Shown here: positions 41,809 to 55,469 of the stretch, piece by piece
Numbering within the stretch: position 1 is the stretch's first letter
Layout: each line of letters starts with the position of its first letter
Assembly: GCA_009741485.1 (NCBI GenBank)
Contig: CM019217.1
Span: 35,047,157 to 35,111,156, forward strand
From: Malurus cyaneus samueli
Lineage: Eukaryota; Chordata; Aves; Passeriformes; Maluridae
Direction: 5' to 3'
Length of the DNA stretch: 64,000 nt
Translations under genes and position numbers: made by a program
Notes under the pieces: model-generated
What the model saw: the letters and a program-made list of their open reading frames with translations, nothing else
Databases searched by the model: none
What the model was told of the DNA's origin: nothing

Positions 41809-42651
41809 CCATTATTTTCTGTGTAATTAGGCCACTTAAGAAAGCACTATTTCTCTACGTGGAAATTTCAGGTGCCTGAAAATTCCTGAACACAAGGACA
41901 TAGGGATGTTGAAATTCTGAACATTGCTGTTGCTAGATTTAGTATTGTCTATCCCATCCACGCCTATTTATTCAGACTTTCAGATCCAATGCTTGCTGCA
42001 TACTTCTTAAGAATCATCATATTGTCTTTGAATAGTGCTTTGCAGTATTGTTTTACACTACATAAAATAAAATACAGTAAGTGACAGCATTTATATCTTT
42101 TACACCTTTCAGATGTTAGAGAGACTAGAGTTTGCTCAAATAGTCAATATAAGCAGGTGAGGAGAACGTAAGGACAGGTTGCAACTCTGCAGAACTGAAG
42201 CATTATTCATGCAAAACTGTGCAGGAAATCAATACAAAATCCAGAAACAGAATTCTTACCTGCTAGTTTCATATCCAGAAGCAAGCCATTCCATCCCAAA
42301 AGTTAGGGGTTTTGTCCCCTTTAACTTTATTGAAGACAGCTTCCTTGTATGGGAACATGCAACACACATTTTTTTTTGGAGGACTCTCAGCAAGATTCTC
42401 TGAGGATTTTTGACATTTAATTTAAACCACTCTCTAAATGTATGTGAGGGTCTCATCTTATAGGGTAAGAAGGTATATGTGAGTAAAGGAAATGCAGGTT
42501 TGATAGGTAGTGTTTGGGAATGTTCTGCTCCTGGCTACAGACATCCAGAGAAAAATGTCTTTCTGATTCTTTGATGTTTTCCAGTATGGAAGAAAGGAAA
42601 TTAAATTGTCAGTGCAAGGGAGTTTTTAAGCAGAATTGTGACACTTAGGGG

Positions 42652-42697
42652 AAAAAAAAAACAAACCAAACCAAAACAAAACAAAAAAAAAACAAAC
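42652..42697. repeat. A-rich (CAAA/CCAAA)n tract
   Basis: A10 run followed by caaacc and caaaa units, about 46 bases. Confidence 0.8.
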
Positions 42698-45600
42698 TAG
42701 AATCTGATAAAGTCTTTCTTATAATGTGCGAAGTGATGACATCAGAAAACAGACAAGCAATGAAAGAAACATGATTCTTCACATTGTGTTTAAAGATCTA
42801 AGCTGAACAGGAAGTCTACAATCATTTGATTCAAAAGTTATCTGCTTTTAGAAAACAGGGTAATATAGTAAATACTGCACCTTAATCTTTTGAATCTAAA
42901 CACGGTTGTATATTTTTTTCTGTATTTTTGTCTTCAAAAGTGACTGTATAACCTCTTCAATATTGTGTATATGCTCCAAATTTTAAACCATAAAAATGTC
43001 TTATTTTTATTTTTTTTTCTATTTTAATCAAATCAGTTTAAAATAATATCTTTTTTTCTGTTTTATTCAGTAAGAAAAAAATAAGGTATTAATGAAATGT
43101 TAATAAAGTTTTCCTAATTACTTCACTTGCAGATCTGTAGCTCCACCTAGAGGAGGAGTAGAAAGCAGAGACGGGAGATCAAAGTGTCGACACCTGGAAG
43201 TACTGTTTTTAAATCAACATTTTTTTCTCCATAATATGTGGTAGATTGTGTAATGTTTCCTGTTCTGTGAAAGAAAAAATACTCTGACAAACATAAATTC
43301 CTGTGGGAAGAAAAAGACATCTTTCCCAGAAATGCTAAGTATGATTTCTAAATGCTTAAATGTTCTTAAAGAAAAGATTGTTTTATATATTTTGCAAGTT
43401 CTGCAAAATTTGATCCAATTTTTTTAAAGTATTTAAGAAGGTTTTAGTCAATAGCACTTTATCTATTAATTTTTATTTTTTTATATGACTTTGCCCTTTA
43501 GCCACTTTTAAAATGGAAAATATAATATGTTAAGTATATACACTTGTTTTGACAGAAAGATAAATTATCTTATTTCTGTAATCTATCTCAGCCTTGGACA
43601 GGGACAGGGAAATTCCTGGGAGGCAGACAATGGGTCTTTGAGGCAACAAGCAACATTCCGAAAGTCAGAGCACAAATAACCTTGATATGAGGAATACTAT
43701 AGTGGTGTCTGCCAATTTGTTAAATTGCATCTCTTTTCAGCTCACATAACTTCACTGGCCAGGGTTAAGCTTGAAGTGGCTCTTCTCTCAAATTCTCATT
43801 TATTTAGCACACTCAGGCAGGTAGTGACAGCTTGTCTCTTCTTTACAAAAAACACAGAGCTGGGTATCAATATATAGATTTAATATGAACCTCTTATTTT
43901 TGGTATCTTGGAGGTGTTCAAAATGTATATTGAATTGGAAAATAGACAGGATCAATCAACTTGTGACAGGTTTTGAGAGGATTCACACTTTATTATCTTC
44001 TTGAAAAAAGAAGAGGAAGAGTAAAGAAAAAAGCACATGAGATATGAGGAAAAGCAGTTCGTTGAAGGATCAGTGTGTAGGACAATGACCAAGAACCACT
44101 AAATGTAGTAGCTTGACAGTGATTATCTCATTTAAATCAGGTAATAAAAAAAAAATAATTGCTAAGTGAGAATGTTTTATTATACTCTGCATGATCATTG
44201 GCAACAGTACATTGTTTTCAGTATTTGTTTTTTCATACTTTACAGAATTAGCCTAACAATACGAAATACAGTACTCAACACTGCAATCCTCCCATTGTCT
44301 CAGAGCACATCGAGGCTTTTCAATTTTAATTTTTTGTTCCTCTTGTCCATGACAGATTTTTTCAGACTTTGACACAGCGGAAAGGTGGAAAAGACAGAAG
44401 GGGATAAAAGCAATTAACTTACTGAAATAAAATAATCAACTTAATACCAAGCAGCAAGGGATTTCTTATGTAGGGACAGCATTATCATTACCGGAGCGAG
44501 GAACTTCTAAGCTATCTGTTGCTACTCTGCCAAAACAGTGATTGCATTAAAGATGTATCCCAGATGCTTCACGCTCCATGGGTGCAAAGCAGTCATATGG
44601 AACAGTGTAGAGCAAGCAGGACAGACACATGAAATGAGAACTCTCAGAGTTTATATGTTAATTCCTGCTCTGATAACAGTACTAGGTGTAGAACAACCAC
44701 AGTCATTGTAATTAGCACTAAATCCGAACCAGCTCTTTTATGTCCATCATTACCGTGGTTTCTCTATAATCTTTCTCATAACTAAATATAGGAATTACCA
44801 CAGAGCCTGATCTGTAGAACAATGCAAACCGACAGAAGTACCAGGATACCAAAACTTGGACTAATTTATCTCTACAGCTGGTATGAACATTTATAGGGGA
44901 AAAGCCAGCCAAGGTTTTGGATGCCATGTACATGACACTTCTGCAATTTAACTATTACATATTTGTCCAGTGGCTTTTGCAGTGACACCAGAAAACCTAA
45001 TTTGGATTTAGAGACCTGACGTATTTATTTCCATGTTAATACACTTCTATCCAATATGACTGTTTTCAGTTGCAATACAATGGCATTGGATCCAGACAAA
45101 AGCTTGGGTACATCTTAATTAATTTTCTGCTTTCATCTCATTCAAAGTTCTCCGCAAGAAGACAAAATTTTAAAATTTCAAGAAATATAAACATATACAT
45201 TTATGTATGCTTACTTCTTCTTATATAAAAGTATATATTTTAGACGATCTTAAACATTCCTCATAGAAAGATCTTACATATAAGTACAATCATTCCAGCA
45301 GAAAAATGCTAGCATGCAGCTACAAAATGTAATTTGTATAAACAAGTTTTGAATTGCATAAGGCAATACAATTAATTTATGTACGAATAATATACATAAA
45401 TACTGTCATTTTCTTGTAATTTTTTGTGAATACAGAAAATGATCACCTTGATCTAAAATTATATATGTGAAGCAATTTATTAATTCAGTTAATTAAAATA
45501 TATTCTATTTTATACATTTTAAATGTTCCTTGATTCTAAAGAATATATTGGGTCCTACCAATTTTTTGAGGTCTACAATGCATAACCTATAAGTATGGAC

Positions 45601-46141
45601 TATATTACGTGGATATTTTCCAAAACTAACATAATTACTAGCAGAATTCCTGCTTTCCTCTAAACTTTACTAGAATGTTCTTTAGTCCCTGTTTTTCTGT
45701 ACACGGAGCACTGTCCTACAAATGGAGAAATGCTCAATGAAATAAAAACATTGTGCACAGGATTGTAAAGAGAAGGATGAAAAGGAGATGAAAGAGAAAT
45801 TATGTCTATCTCACAAATAAGGAAGAGACATGCTATTACTGTCTTACAGGTGTTATTCCCTGCAAACAGACCCCCCTTAAATTCAATTTGCCGTTGAAAT
45901 AGCCAATATCACACAAGTTTTTTATGCCATTGGCAGATATTTTTCCTTTTTTTTAAGTCTTCTGAAAAAGCTTTAAAATGTTAGTCCATATGATGTGTGG
46001 ACAAATGTGGAAGGATTAGATTTGCACACAATCTCTTAAGGTATCTCAAGAATTTTATCATAATGATCCTATATACAAAAATATTACATTCTTAATGTAA
46101 CTATAGATGAATTTACCACTCTGTTGCTCTTCTTTCTACAG

Positions 46142-46259
46142 AAAAATCCCAAAGTGGAGCTGAATTAATGAAGTGAATGGAATTTGAAAGAAAAATTCAT
46201 CTGGTCTCTCCTGGAAAAGTCGTATTAAGAAGGATGACCCCTCCCTCCCTCAATCTAAG
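46142..46259 (+). other. candidate non-coding exon (strong splice sites)
   Basis: The segment is preceded by a textbook acceptor: a long pyrimidine tract and 'ttctttctacag' ending at 46141. It is followed by a full-consensus donor, AAG/GTAAGT, with GT at 46260-46261. The 118 bases are closed by stops in all three plus frames, so it cannot be an internal coding exon. It could be an exon of a long non-coding RNA or a distal 5'-UTR exon of the gene that begins at the CpG island to the right. No transcript evidence is available here. A decoy pair of splice sites cannot be excluded. Confidence 0.35.
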
Positions 46260-49200
46260 GTAAGTCCAGAAAATTATTGATTTTTTTAAAGAATACTTAA
46301 GTACTATAAATCAATGAATAAATATATTGATCCATATATTATAAGCCATAAATATACTATTTTCCTCTGTCACTGACAGGTAGAATCTTTCTTTTGTATA
46401 ATTCAATCCTTCTTCCCTAGAAAGGTGCATAATTTCTGGCAGGATAAAATGTAAGATGCAAATTAGGAGAAGTCCAAAACAGACCATAAAAAAAACATAT
46501 AACCAAAGACATAAACAATTCTTGAAAGTGTAAATAAAGGACAAAGGAAAGTTAAGAAAGGACAGGTGGTATGGCTGGATTTTAAAACACAACATGGTAA
46601 AAAAAACAAGCAAAGGTTCTTTTTTGTCACTTTTCTCCAGATGATGGAATCAGTCATGTACAAATCTTCTGAACATTAGAAGGAAGAAAATACTGGAACA
46701 AACAGATAAATTGAAAGCTGTACTTCATTAGGCCTAGGTATAGTTATTCATGAATTCTGCTGGAGCCTTGGAGTCATCTGGCTGAACTGTGAGCTCTAAT
46801 GCAGTAGTTAAGAGAAAATGAAAAAGGCTGCAGGGTAGCAAATCTATTTATCCTAGGCTAGCTACGACCCCAAAATCATGAATAATAGCAGTCAAAAATG
46901 ATTGCTTTTTAAAAAGGGTATGATATAGGAAAATATTAAAAACCAATTACTGATTTCTGCCTAATTTATACACTGAAATTGCAACAGGGGTATCTTCTAC
47001 TAAGGAGGACTAAAATATATATATTAACATTATATTATATAAAAATTACCTAAAATTAGAATCACAATTTTTTGTTTTTAAATGTCTTTGACAGTAAAAC
47101 CTAGGACTGCTCATAAAAGAAGAGGAAGAGTTTTGTCATTGACTAAGCCATGGTTAATTGGAAAGGGGCAAAGCACAGAAATTCAGAAAATGAAGGGCAA
47201 AGATACCTTTTTGGGAGTAAGAAAGAAATATAAATGATGCAAAGCAAACCATGATTCTACATGTGCTGTTGGGCATCCTTGGCCTGTTCATTAGTGAGGG
47301 TGAGGTATCAGCAGAATAAATAACATCCTTTGTGGGGAACTTACTTTGCAGCTACTCAATATGATACTTCCTGATGGAAAACGAGAGGGAAAAAAAAACT
47401 TATGAGGATGATCTGATCTAATACTGTATATTTTACTTTCACATTATTCAAAGGGAAATAATAATCATCTAATATAAGTCTTTGCTCTAAAATTTAAAAA
47501 TGTAATAACTACCTCTCAATTTAAAACTTTAACGTATCTATCGAATAATTTAGTATCCATTCTAATTCAGTGTTAGAATATTTAAGATCCATTTTAATTT
47601 AATATTAAAATATATGGACATAACTGTGACCAGTTTTATACATATGTAAGGTTTACAATCTTCTAAAATCTTTAAAAAACAGTTAAGGGAATGTTGGAAG
47701 GTGAAAGGGGAGCATGAGGAGAAAATGCTAGTGTAAGATATATCAGTACAAGCAAAGTGTGTTACATGCAAATTTGGTATTAAATAATGTGAGTTAGAAT
47801 GTTGTTCCACAAACCTGATTCATACGGACTTACTTTAAAGCAATTAAAATTGTATATTTAAAAATAACATTGAAGAGATTGAAGGACGTAAAGAATCAGA
47901 TGTATTATAGGCCCTTGTATTTGCCACAGACTTAAATCTAAATGTTTTATTTGGCGAAAGTATAGGCTGCACCTGATTAAAAGATTCCAAGTATATCTGG
48001 GTACCAGAAGGGGTGCACAGTTTATCAGTTTCTCAGTGCTTGTTCCTATAGTCGATCTCATAATGAAAAATACATACTGTATTTACATTTCAGGAGTTTT
48101 AGTGGTAGTCTTCAGAGAGGCTATGAAGTGTTTCTCCACTAGAAAGAAAATTAGACATTTTCTCCATTTTCCAAGCACTTAGGGTTCTTTTCTATAAATT
48201 TTCTACTTTTTAGCTTCATTTTATTCTCTGGGCATGAAGAGGTGATACAATATTCTTTTATCATTTTTATCTACACTACACATGTGAACAATTTACTCTC
48301 TATTCTTCTAACCACTACTTATTCCCACATATAACAAATAAAGAGAAAAACCCTTTTAAATGCAATGTGGTGTTGTGTGTATGTGTGATAGTGACTTATC
48401 TATTTTATGACCTTTTAATTATTTTGAGAATAAATATTTTCAAGGGTACGATCCCAATTTTGAAAGTGTCGCTTATGTATCTAATTTCTAAGCATACAAC
48501 TACTGAGGCGGATGTACAAAAGCACTTGCTTTTATCAGACAAACTTTAACATTCTGAAAGAAAGAATTCACATTTGTTTGACAAGACTTTATCTTCCAAA
48601 AACCTTCTGCTTTGAATTCTAGCAGTAATGCTCTGCACTCAAAGCTTTTGAACTGTTATGTATAGAAACCCACCTCACCATTCTATTAACTTCTCTTTTA
48701 CAACACGGGTCACGTTGCTTGGGGTTTTTTTTCTTAAGCTTTAATATTACATTCACTGTTTCCAGGAGTTTCTAGAGTGTTCCAAGATTCCCCAAAATGA
48801 ATACCCTATATGATGTCTACTTCTGAATTCGGTTCATCTGAATCTGCTGCTTTCAAATATTCATCATAAAAATACTGCTTAATACTTTCCTTAGAAACTA
48901 ATTGCTTGGAAAATACTTCACCATCATTATGAAGTACAAGTGCACTCTCCTACTTCTTTCCAGAAACAGAAATGAAATAGATATTGAACACTTTCTTTTT
49001 TTTCTGTCATTACTAGCAATTTAGTTTTCTTAAAAATTTAATGGTGTCATTTATATATCTATAAAGTGAGACCTTTTTTTTTCCCTGCGTAATATAATGC
49101 AATATATATGTTACGTCCTTAGCTAAGCCAGTGATTGTTCCTTGGTCTCACTTCCACTATCCTTCATAGCTTCTAATTCATATAAAATTATATTTTCCTG

Positions 49201-49389
49201 ACTACTTTTCACACTGTGATATTACATGTGTGTTTTTTGTAACTGTTGTCCTCATATTATCATCCAGCAAAGTGGGGTTTTAGAAGCTGCTTTTCTCAAT
49301 CATGGTACAAGGGCTATTTTCCTGGCTACTAAGCTTCCTCTTCTTTAATTTCCCTCTCAATCACAATCTCATATCTACTTACATTTCAG

Positions 49390-49494
49390 TCTCCAAAGAA
49401 CATAATTCAGAATACGTTTAACTTGGAGAAATTAGCCTCTTTGAGAAATCAGCCCCCCACATTGACGTTAAGGACCTTCCAATCTTTACCAACA
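49390..49494 (+). other. weak candidate exon
   Basis: An acceptor-like 'cttacatttcag' ends at 49389 and a GTAAGT donor core begins at 49495. The last exon base is A instead of G and the pyrimidine tract is interrupted, so this is weaker than the candidate at 46142-46259. Confidence 0.15.
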
Positions 49495-50822
49495 GTAAGT
49501 ATGAGCAACTTAAAAGTACTGGTCCAATGGCAACTGCAAACTTCCACTACAATGAATAATTCATCTTTATCTAACCCAATAAAGTCCAAAGTGAAATAAA
49601 TGCATATATAGTATGTAGTTATACATCTTCTAATTAAATATCCTATTTAATTCCCAAATAGCAATTCCATTTTTCTTAAGAATGAAAAAGATAATTTTAA
49701 AATAATAATTAAAGAAGTCATATATTTTAGATTTAGAAGAGAAATATTCTAAACATCTTTTTTCCCCACAGCTATAAACAAATGGTCTATACATCAAATT
49801 TGAGTTAAAGGAAATTTGAGTTAAAGAAATATTTGAAGGCTAGGCAGCCCATGACCAAGCAAGGGATTACTAGGATTTGAAAGAGAAAGTGGTTTTGAAA
49901 ATCCCCATTAAAAAATTAAAAAGTGGAGTTCTTCTACATGGCAACCTAGTTTTTAGAACTTCACTATATATGCGGGTGTGTACATACAATTCTGCAAATT
50001 GTTCATTTTAGCAGCTCTTTGTCTGCGTACACTGGAGCAATACAGATCAGATGTCTGAAAAATGTAATAGTTTTCAGACCCAACAGTGCTAAATGTAAAA
50101 AAAAGTGTGATTTCATCCCTTTATATGAAACCAGAAGGTACAATAATTTCAGAAAGCTAGCCAATATAAACCAAAATGAAAATTATAACATCTACTTGAA
50201 AAGTGGTAGTAACTCAAATATTTTCTTTTCTATTTATAAATGACAAATATCTATCATTGTATTAAAATTCCAGTTGTGAAATGTATTACTTTAGACAAGT
50301 AATTTTAATATTTAAGTTCTCTTTCAGACACTTCTGTTATAGAGGAGCTTTCACCTTTAAATTTTGCTTGTTAATATAAGTCCTCACTATTACAGTAACA
50401 GATTGTTTCCACTACAACTTCTTGGTCTCATAAGGTTCATAATCCTTTGAAGCCTTGATGATGACTTTTTCTAAAAGAGAGGGTTTTTCCCTAAAGTGGG
50501 TGTAGTTTTGTAAGGCACTTGGTAGGGACATTGCCATTCCAGCATGAGTTGTAGAAGCGGTTCTAAAGCCATGTAAGAGCAGACAGACTGGACTGAATCA
50601 AAGACATCACTCCCTCAACACCACTCCTTGTCAAAAAGCTGTTTGGTGTGTAAGGTGAAATCCAAGCAGAGACAAGCATAAAATGATTATTTGCTTGAAA
50701 ACTCAACATCTGGCACTACAATGGTAAGAACAGAACTTGGATCCAAGTTGCTGTCTATGTTTTTATACCCTTCACTGCATTCCTTCCTAAGAACATTTAA
50801 GCATGATTAAACTGCCAGGACA

Positions 50823-50829
<7 letters not shown>

Positions 50830-50857
<28 letters not shown>
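50830..50857. repeat. (TA)14 microsatellite
   Basis: Uninterrupted alternating T and A for about 28 bases, followed by cacaaa. It is likely to be length-polymorphic. Confidence 0.92.
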
Positions 50858-50861
<4 letters not shown>

Positions 50862-51029
50862 AATTGTAACATCTTATGCTTTTGATTATTTTCCTATGCC
50901 AGAGAAAGAGAAAGGTTATCTTCTCTTCTTACGTTTGCATCAATTAATCTTGTGAGGTGCCTCGCTTTACAGGGTGTATATTTATATATATATATTGTGT
51001 GTGACCCCTTATATGTCTTTGTCATGGGG

Positions 51030-51946
51030 TTGAGGGCACCCTCAGCAGGTTTGCTGACAACACCGTGCTGTGTGGTGCTGCTGACACAATGCAGGGGAGG
51101 GATGCCCTCAGGGCCACCTGGACAGGCTTGAGATGTGGGACTGTGAGAACCTCATGAAGTTCAACAAGGCGAAGGGCAAGGTCATGCACATGGGTGTGGG
51201 CAATGCCAAGCACGAATACAGGCTGGACAGGAAATGGATTGAGAGTAGCCCTGAGGAGAAGGACTTGGGGGTTTTGATGGATGAGAAAATTGACATGACC
51301 TGGCAAATGTGTGCCTGCAGCCCAGAAAGCCAGTGATATCCTGGGATGTGTCCAAAGCAGCGTGGCCAGCAGAACAAGGGAGGGGATTCTGCCCCTCTAC
51401 TCTGCTTGTGTGAGACACCACCTATTGTTCTGCATCCAGCTCTGGGGTCCCAAAATAAGCAGGACACAGACTTGTTGGAGCGAGTCCAGAGAAGGCCACC
51501 AAGATGATGGAGCACTTCTCCTCTGAGGACAGACTGAGAGAACTGGGGTTGTTCAGCCTGAAGAAGAGAAGGTTCCAGGGAGACCTTAGAGCAGCCCCCC
51601 ATTATCTAAAGAGGGCCTGCAAGGGTGAGGGATAGGGACTTTTTACAAGGGCAGGTAGTTTTAGGACAAGAAGGCTTTAAACAGAGGAAGGCAAGTTTAG
51701 ATCAGACATTAGGAAGAAATTCTTTACTGGGAACATGGGGAGGCACCAGGAACAGGCTGAGCGGGAACAGGCTGCCAGGAGATTTAGCTGCCTCGTTCCT
51801 GAAAGTATTCAAGACCAGGTTGGCTGGGGCTTTGAGCAACCTGGTCTAGTGGAAGGTGTCCCTGCCCATGGGAGGGGCAGGGATGGAACTAAATGGTCTT
51901 TAAGGTCCATTCCAGCCCAAAGGACTCCATGATACCTCTATGACAC
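51030..51946 (+). mobile_element. CR1 LINE, longest copy in the window, 5'-truncated, plus strand
   Basis: About 920 bases covering the C-terminal third of ORF2 (reverse transcriptase) and the 3' UTR. Two frames carry consecutive CR1 motifs. 'NLMKFNKAKGKVMHMG' and 'EEKDLGVLMDEKI' are in the frame at 51133-51336; 'ILGCVQSSVASRTREGILP' and 'LYSACVRHH' are in the next frame from 51311. A frameshift therefore separates them and the element is dead. Downstream are 'gttgttcagcctgaagaaga', 'ttaggaagaaattcttta' and 'tggaaggtgtccctgccca'. The end is marked by degenerate octamers (tgatacctctatgaca). Minus-strand frames of up to 164 codons over it are shadows. Confidence 0.95.
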
Positions 51947-52350
51947 CTCAAACAGGACCAGCAGAACGTTTGTAATCCAACACACATCAGTTTCAACTTC
52001 AAGACTTCAGATATGTTTTGCAGCAACAGGCCACCCATCAACGTGCTCATAAACTCAGCACTTTTGGTTCCAAAAAAACAGGTCTGACCTGAGAAGCACT
52101 ATCCTCTGGACAAATTCCAGAGGACTAAGACTATTATAATATATTGTTGCAGTGATTGCTGTTGAAGCATTCCCAAAATATACAAAAAAAAATTACTCTT
52201 TTCAGCTTCCTTTGTGACATACACAAAATTTTATCAGTGTATCTGACACAGATAAGAAGCAATTCCTGGCTGCTGAGGGACACTGGTGACATGTGGGGCT
52301 ATACATGGATGTTTTAGTTACAATAATAATAATGACCCATGTGATATCCT
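51947..52350. other. spacer between two CR1 fragments
   Basis: About 400 bases of AT-rich sequence. It holds an imperfect aat/aataat run near 52320 and nothing else recognised. Confidence 0.5.
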
Positions 52351-52712
52351 ATCATAGAACACAATCATTGAATATATCAAGTTAGATGGGACCCATCAGG
52401 ATCATTAAATCCAACTCCCTGTTTCTTGCAGGATTACCTGAAACAACACCATATCACTTATGAGCATCATCAAGATGCTTCTTGAACTCTGGCATGGCTG
52501 GTGTTCTGACCACTTCGCAGGGAAGCCTGTTCCAGGGACAACCATTGTCCCACCAAGAAAACCCTTTCCAAATGTCCAACCTGAACTTCCCCGGCACAGG
52601 TTCATTCCATTTGCTTGTGTCCTATTGCTTGTTAAAAGAGAGAGATCAGCACCTGCCCTTCCACTGCCCCCACTTTAGAAAGCTGCAGACTGATGAGGTC
52701 AGAAGTTGAAGA
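52351..52712 (-). mobile_element. CR1 LINE 3' end fragment, minus strand
   Basis: It begins with 'tcatagaacacaatcattga', a degenerate reverse-complemented CR1 terminus. It continues with 'aaatccaactccctgtttct', 'cttcttgaactctggcatgg', 'gaagcctgttccaggga' and 'gctgcagactgatgaggtca', the inverted 3' UTR and last part of ORF2. Orientation is opposite to the CR1 at 51030-51946, so they are two insertions. The right boundary is approximate. Confidence 0.88.
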
Positions 52713-53615
52713 TCTTCACAGTCACCGAACAGAAACAGGTAATTCCCACTAACAAAGGCAGCTGCTCTATTTTATCCAGAAGTCATTGACCTGACCTGTG
52801 GCTATATTTTTTTCCATAGGAGAAACCATTTTCCCCATACCAAATAGTTAAAGCAAGAAGTTGTCAGACTCTGAAATTATTATACAAATGTATTCATATC
52901 ACTTAAAGGTTTAATTCACAGGGAAGAAAACCATTTTATTCCAACACACTACCCTGAGAGTATCAACATTTTCTTGAAAGGCTACAGATTTTCTTTTATC
53001 TATTATCTTTCTTATTTCTTTTATTATTTATGTAAGTCGTTACAATACTTTTTCTCTATTACACATCTGTATATTGGCATCCATTTTCTTTAAAATATGA
53101 AACATCAGAACACTTCCAATCATATATAGTTTTATATATTGATCTTTGTTTATATAAACTGGAGAACAGTCCAAAGACTGAATTCTCTAGTAACCCTTGG
53201 ACACGGTAAGGTAAATTCCATGCATTGATTATGGGGTCTGAAGAAGGGAGAATTCATACCTTTTCTTGACTGAAATGCTCACAGTAGTAAAATATTTCAA
53301 ATTCTAGCTAGCTGAAAAACCTACTCATGAAATAATTAGAAGCCTATAATAACTAGGTAAGATTTCATAACATATTAAATGTTATCTATCCATAAATTTA
53401 ACATTCAGTCACGTGGAATTCTTGAGTCTTTGTAACATGCCAGCATGTGATTTTTGACACAATTTTAAAGCTCAAATTGTCCGATACATTCTTGCTAGTT
53501 TACTCACAGCTTTGCCTGACATATTTATAAATTGTGATCAAAAGCATTTCAGCACACCTGAAAAGAAATTGAAAAGGAGTGGAGACTTGCTTGTTCAGAT
53601 GTGAAGAAAAATCCA

Positions 53616-53661
<46 letters not shown>

Positions 53662-55469
53662 GTAAAAGCCTCCTACACACATAAAATGGCCGAGGGCAAA
53701 GAAAAAAAAAATGTTGGTTTTGGAGAAACTCCTTACTGATGAGCTGACTCTCTTGATATTTAATCAGAATCTGCTCAGATTTGACTAATTTGAACATATT
53801 AACACATGACAGTTTTCTGCTGAGATCATCAGATGGGTTTCTGAAACACAACACACTACATGGGATGTGTATCAGCAGCCACATGCAATGTTATCAGCTC
53901 TTTAAACCCTTAGAAGTACAATTTTAAAAGTCCAGAAAAAACCCGGGCCATTATGTGAGAAAATAAAGAAAGCTATTTTTAAGGTTGTATCCATGTGTGT
54001 GGGTGGCAGTGGGGGCTGCTTTAAATTTATTTTTTTTTAGCAGTCTCAGTTTGAGGCCCTTTAAAACTCCAAAATGCCAAGTGTGAGATCATAGGGATTT
54101 AAGTGATGAAAGAAGCCAATGAAGGCAAGTAAACAACACAAGATGAAATTGTAGGAAACATAGCTTTTTCCTTCCTTTTCCTTTCTGGTTTTATTCCCTT
54201 CTTATGACTGCTTTTCCTAACTTTAGCTATTTATTCCTATCTATCTGATATCAAGCTGAAAAACATATTTTTCAGCTATGTTTCCAGAGCACAGAGTAAT
54301 ATTCTGCTTACATAATTCCAGGGGAAAGTCAATGTATTAGGTAGCCACCAAAACTGATTATTAAATCTAAGTTCTTTTGAGGTATATACAGCAGCCCAAT
54401 GAATTAATATAAATGGAAGCAGATATAATGTGCTAGTATAGGATCAATCTTTTTATGGGCTTTACATAGTGCTTCCTTTCCTTAGACTCTATATAAAAAT
54501 AAAAGAGCCTCAGTTTACTCATGATGGAATTGCTTTTCAAGATCTGTGAAACAGTTGAAATGTCTCAGAGTGTATTACAGTGTAAGCATCAGACTAAATT
54601 TAATTGACATCACCCAGTGAGTGTCTTCTCTGCAGACAGGTGTTATAGGTCCATCATTAGTAAACCAGTATCTTCAGTAACCTCCCATATTTTGAAAACG
54701 TAGTAGTTTGTTCCAGTCAAAGACACTCTGTGCTCTATTGAACAAATACTTGCTGAATACAGTGTACAGATTAAAATAACAGACAGACAACTTTTTAAAT
54801 ATTGCTCTCTAAATGTTACCAAAAGTTGGCATTCTTTCAGGCACGGAACGCATCTGTCATTTGCATTTAACTGACATTGAAGCTTAATATTTAGAGATGA
54901 AACTTCACCTATTCAAAGCAACCTTAACTGAAAATATTGAAAATATTCAAACAGATTTTTTTAAAGTGCATTCCACTTTTTAATTTCCTACTATTCTTCT
55001 TCCATTGAGGAATCACTATCTGAACCCAAAGGGATTTCCGCATCTTGCTTTCATGCTTTTCATTGCTACATGGCAGTGACCGCTAGATTGGCAAATAGAA
55101 TAATTGCCTTTGAGAGATTTCTTTAAGGATGTTGAGAGCATGAACTTCGTTCTTTCTAAGTAGCTTCTTAAATAAATGCTTCAAAACAAAGTCAACTATT
55201 GATCCAATTCTTTGAAAAAAAAAGTTCTCTCCATTTGACAATAGGATTTACTCCTGAAGACAAAATGTACATTAATCTTTCTAGTTTATTGTCTTCAGTT
55301 AACAAAGGTAGAATTACAGACTTGCAGCACAAAGAAAGATTTGTACCATTTGAAATGACGAATCTACATACATTCATTGACTGACTTAGGATAAAAGCAA
55401 TCTCTACATCTATCTCTGTGTCTTGTCACCTGAACAGAAATAGGGGTATAATTTATGCTTTATTTCCTA
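52713..55469. other. AT-rich single-copy stretch left of the promoter region
   Basis: No gene recognised. It contains the long T-tract at 53618-53660. From about 55470 the sequence becomes part of the triplicated unit. Confidence 0.5.
53618..53660. repeat. poly(T) homopolymer, 43 T
   Basis: Forty-three uninterrupted T residues, the longest homopolymer in the window. Minus-strand frames crossing it give long lysine runs and should not be read as protein. The exact length is likely to be uncertain in the assembly. Confidence 0.92.

Larger units (their letters stand above)
35339..46141. other. AT-rich single-copy stretch, no gene recognised
   Basis: About 10.8 kb with no recognisable gene. Simple repeats inside it are listed separately. 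The 112-codon frame at 40392-40730 (plus) and the frames at 37043-37389 (minus) show no motif I recognise. Confidence 0.5.
46260..51029. other. AT-rich single-copy stretch, no gene recognised
   Basis: No coding gene was recognised. A weaker splice-site pair encloses 49390-49494. A TA microsatellite lies at 50830-50857. Confidence 0.5.

Noticed and set aside
51108..51602. A 164-codon minus-strand frame
   Set aside because: It lies antisense to the CR1 reverse-transcriptase region and is a shadow of it.
53549..53884. Minus-strand frames with long lysine runs
   Set aside because: They are translations of the 43-T homopolymer.
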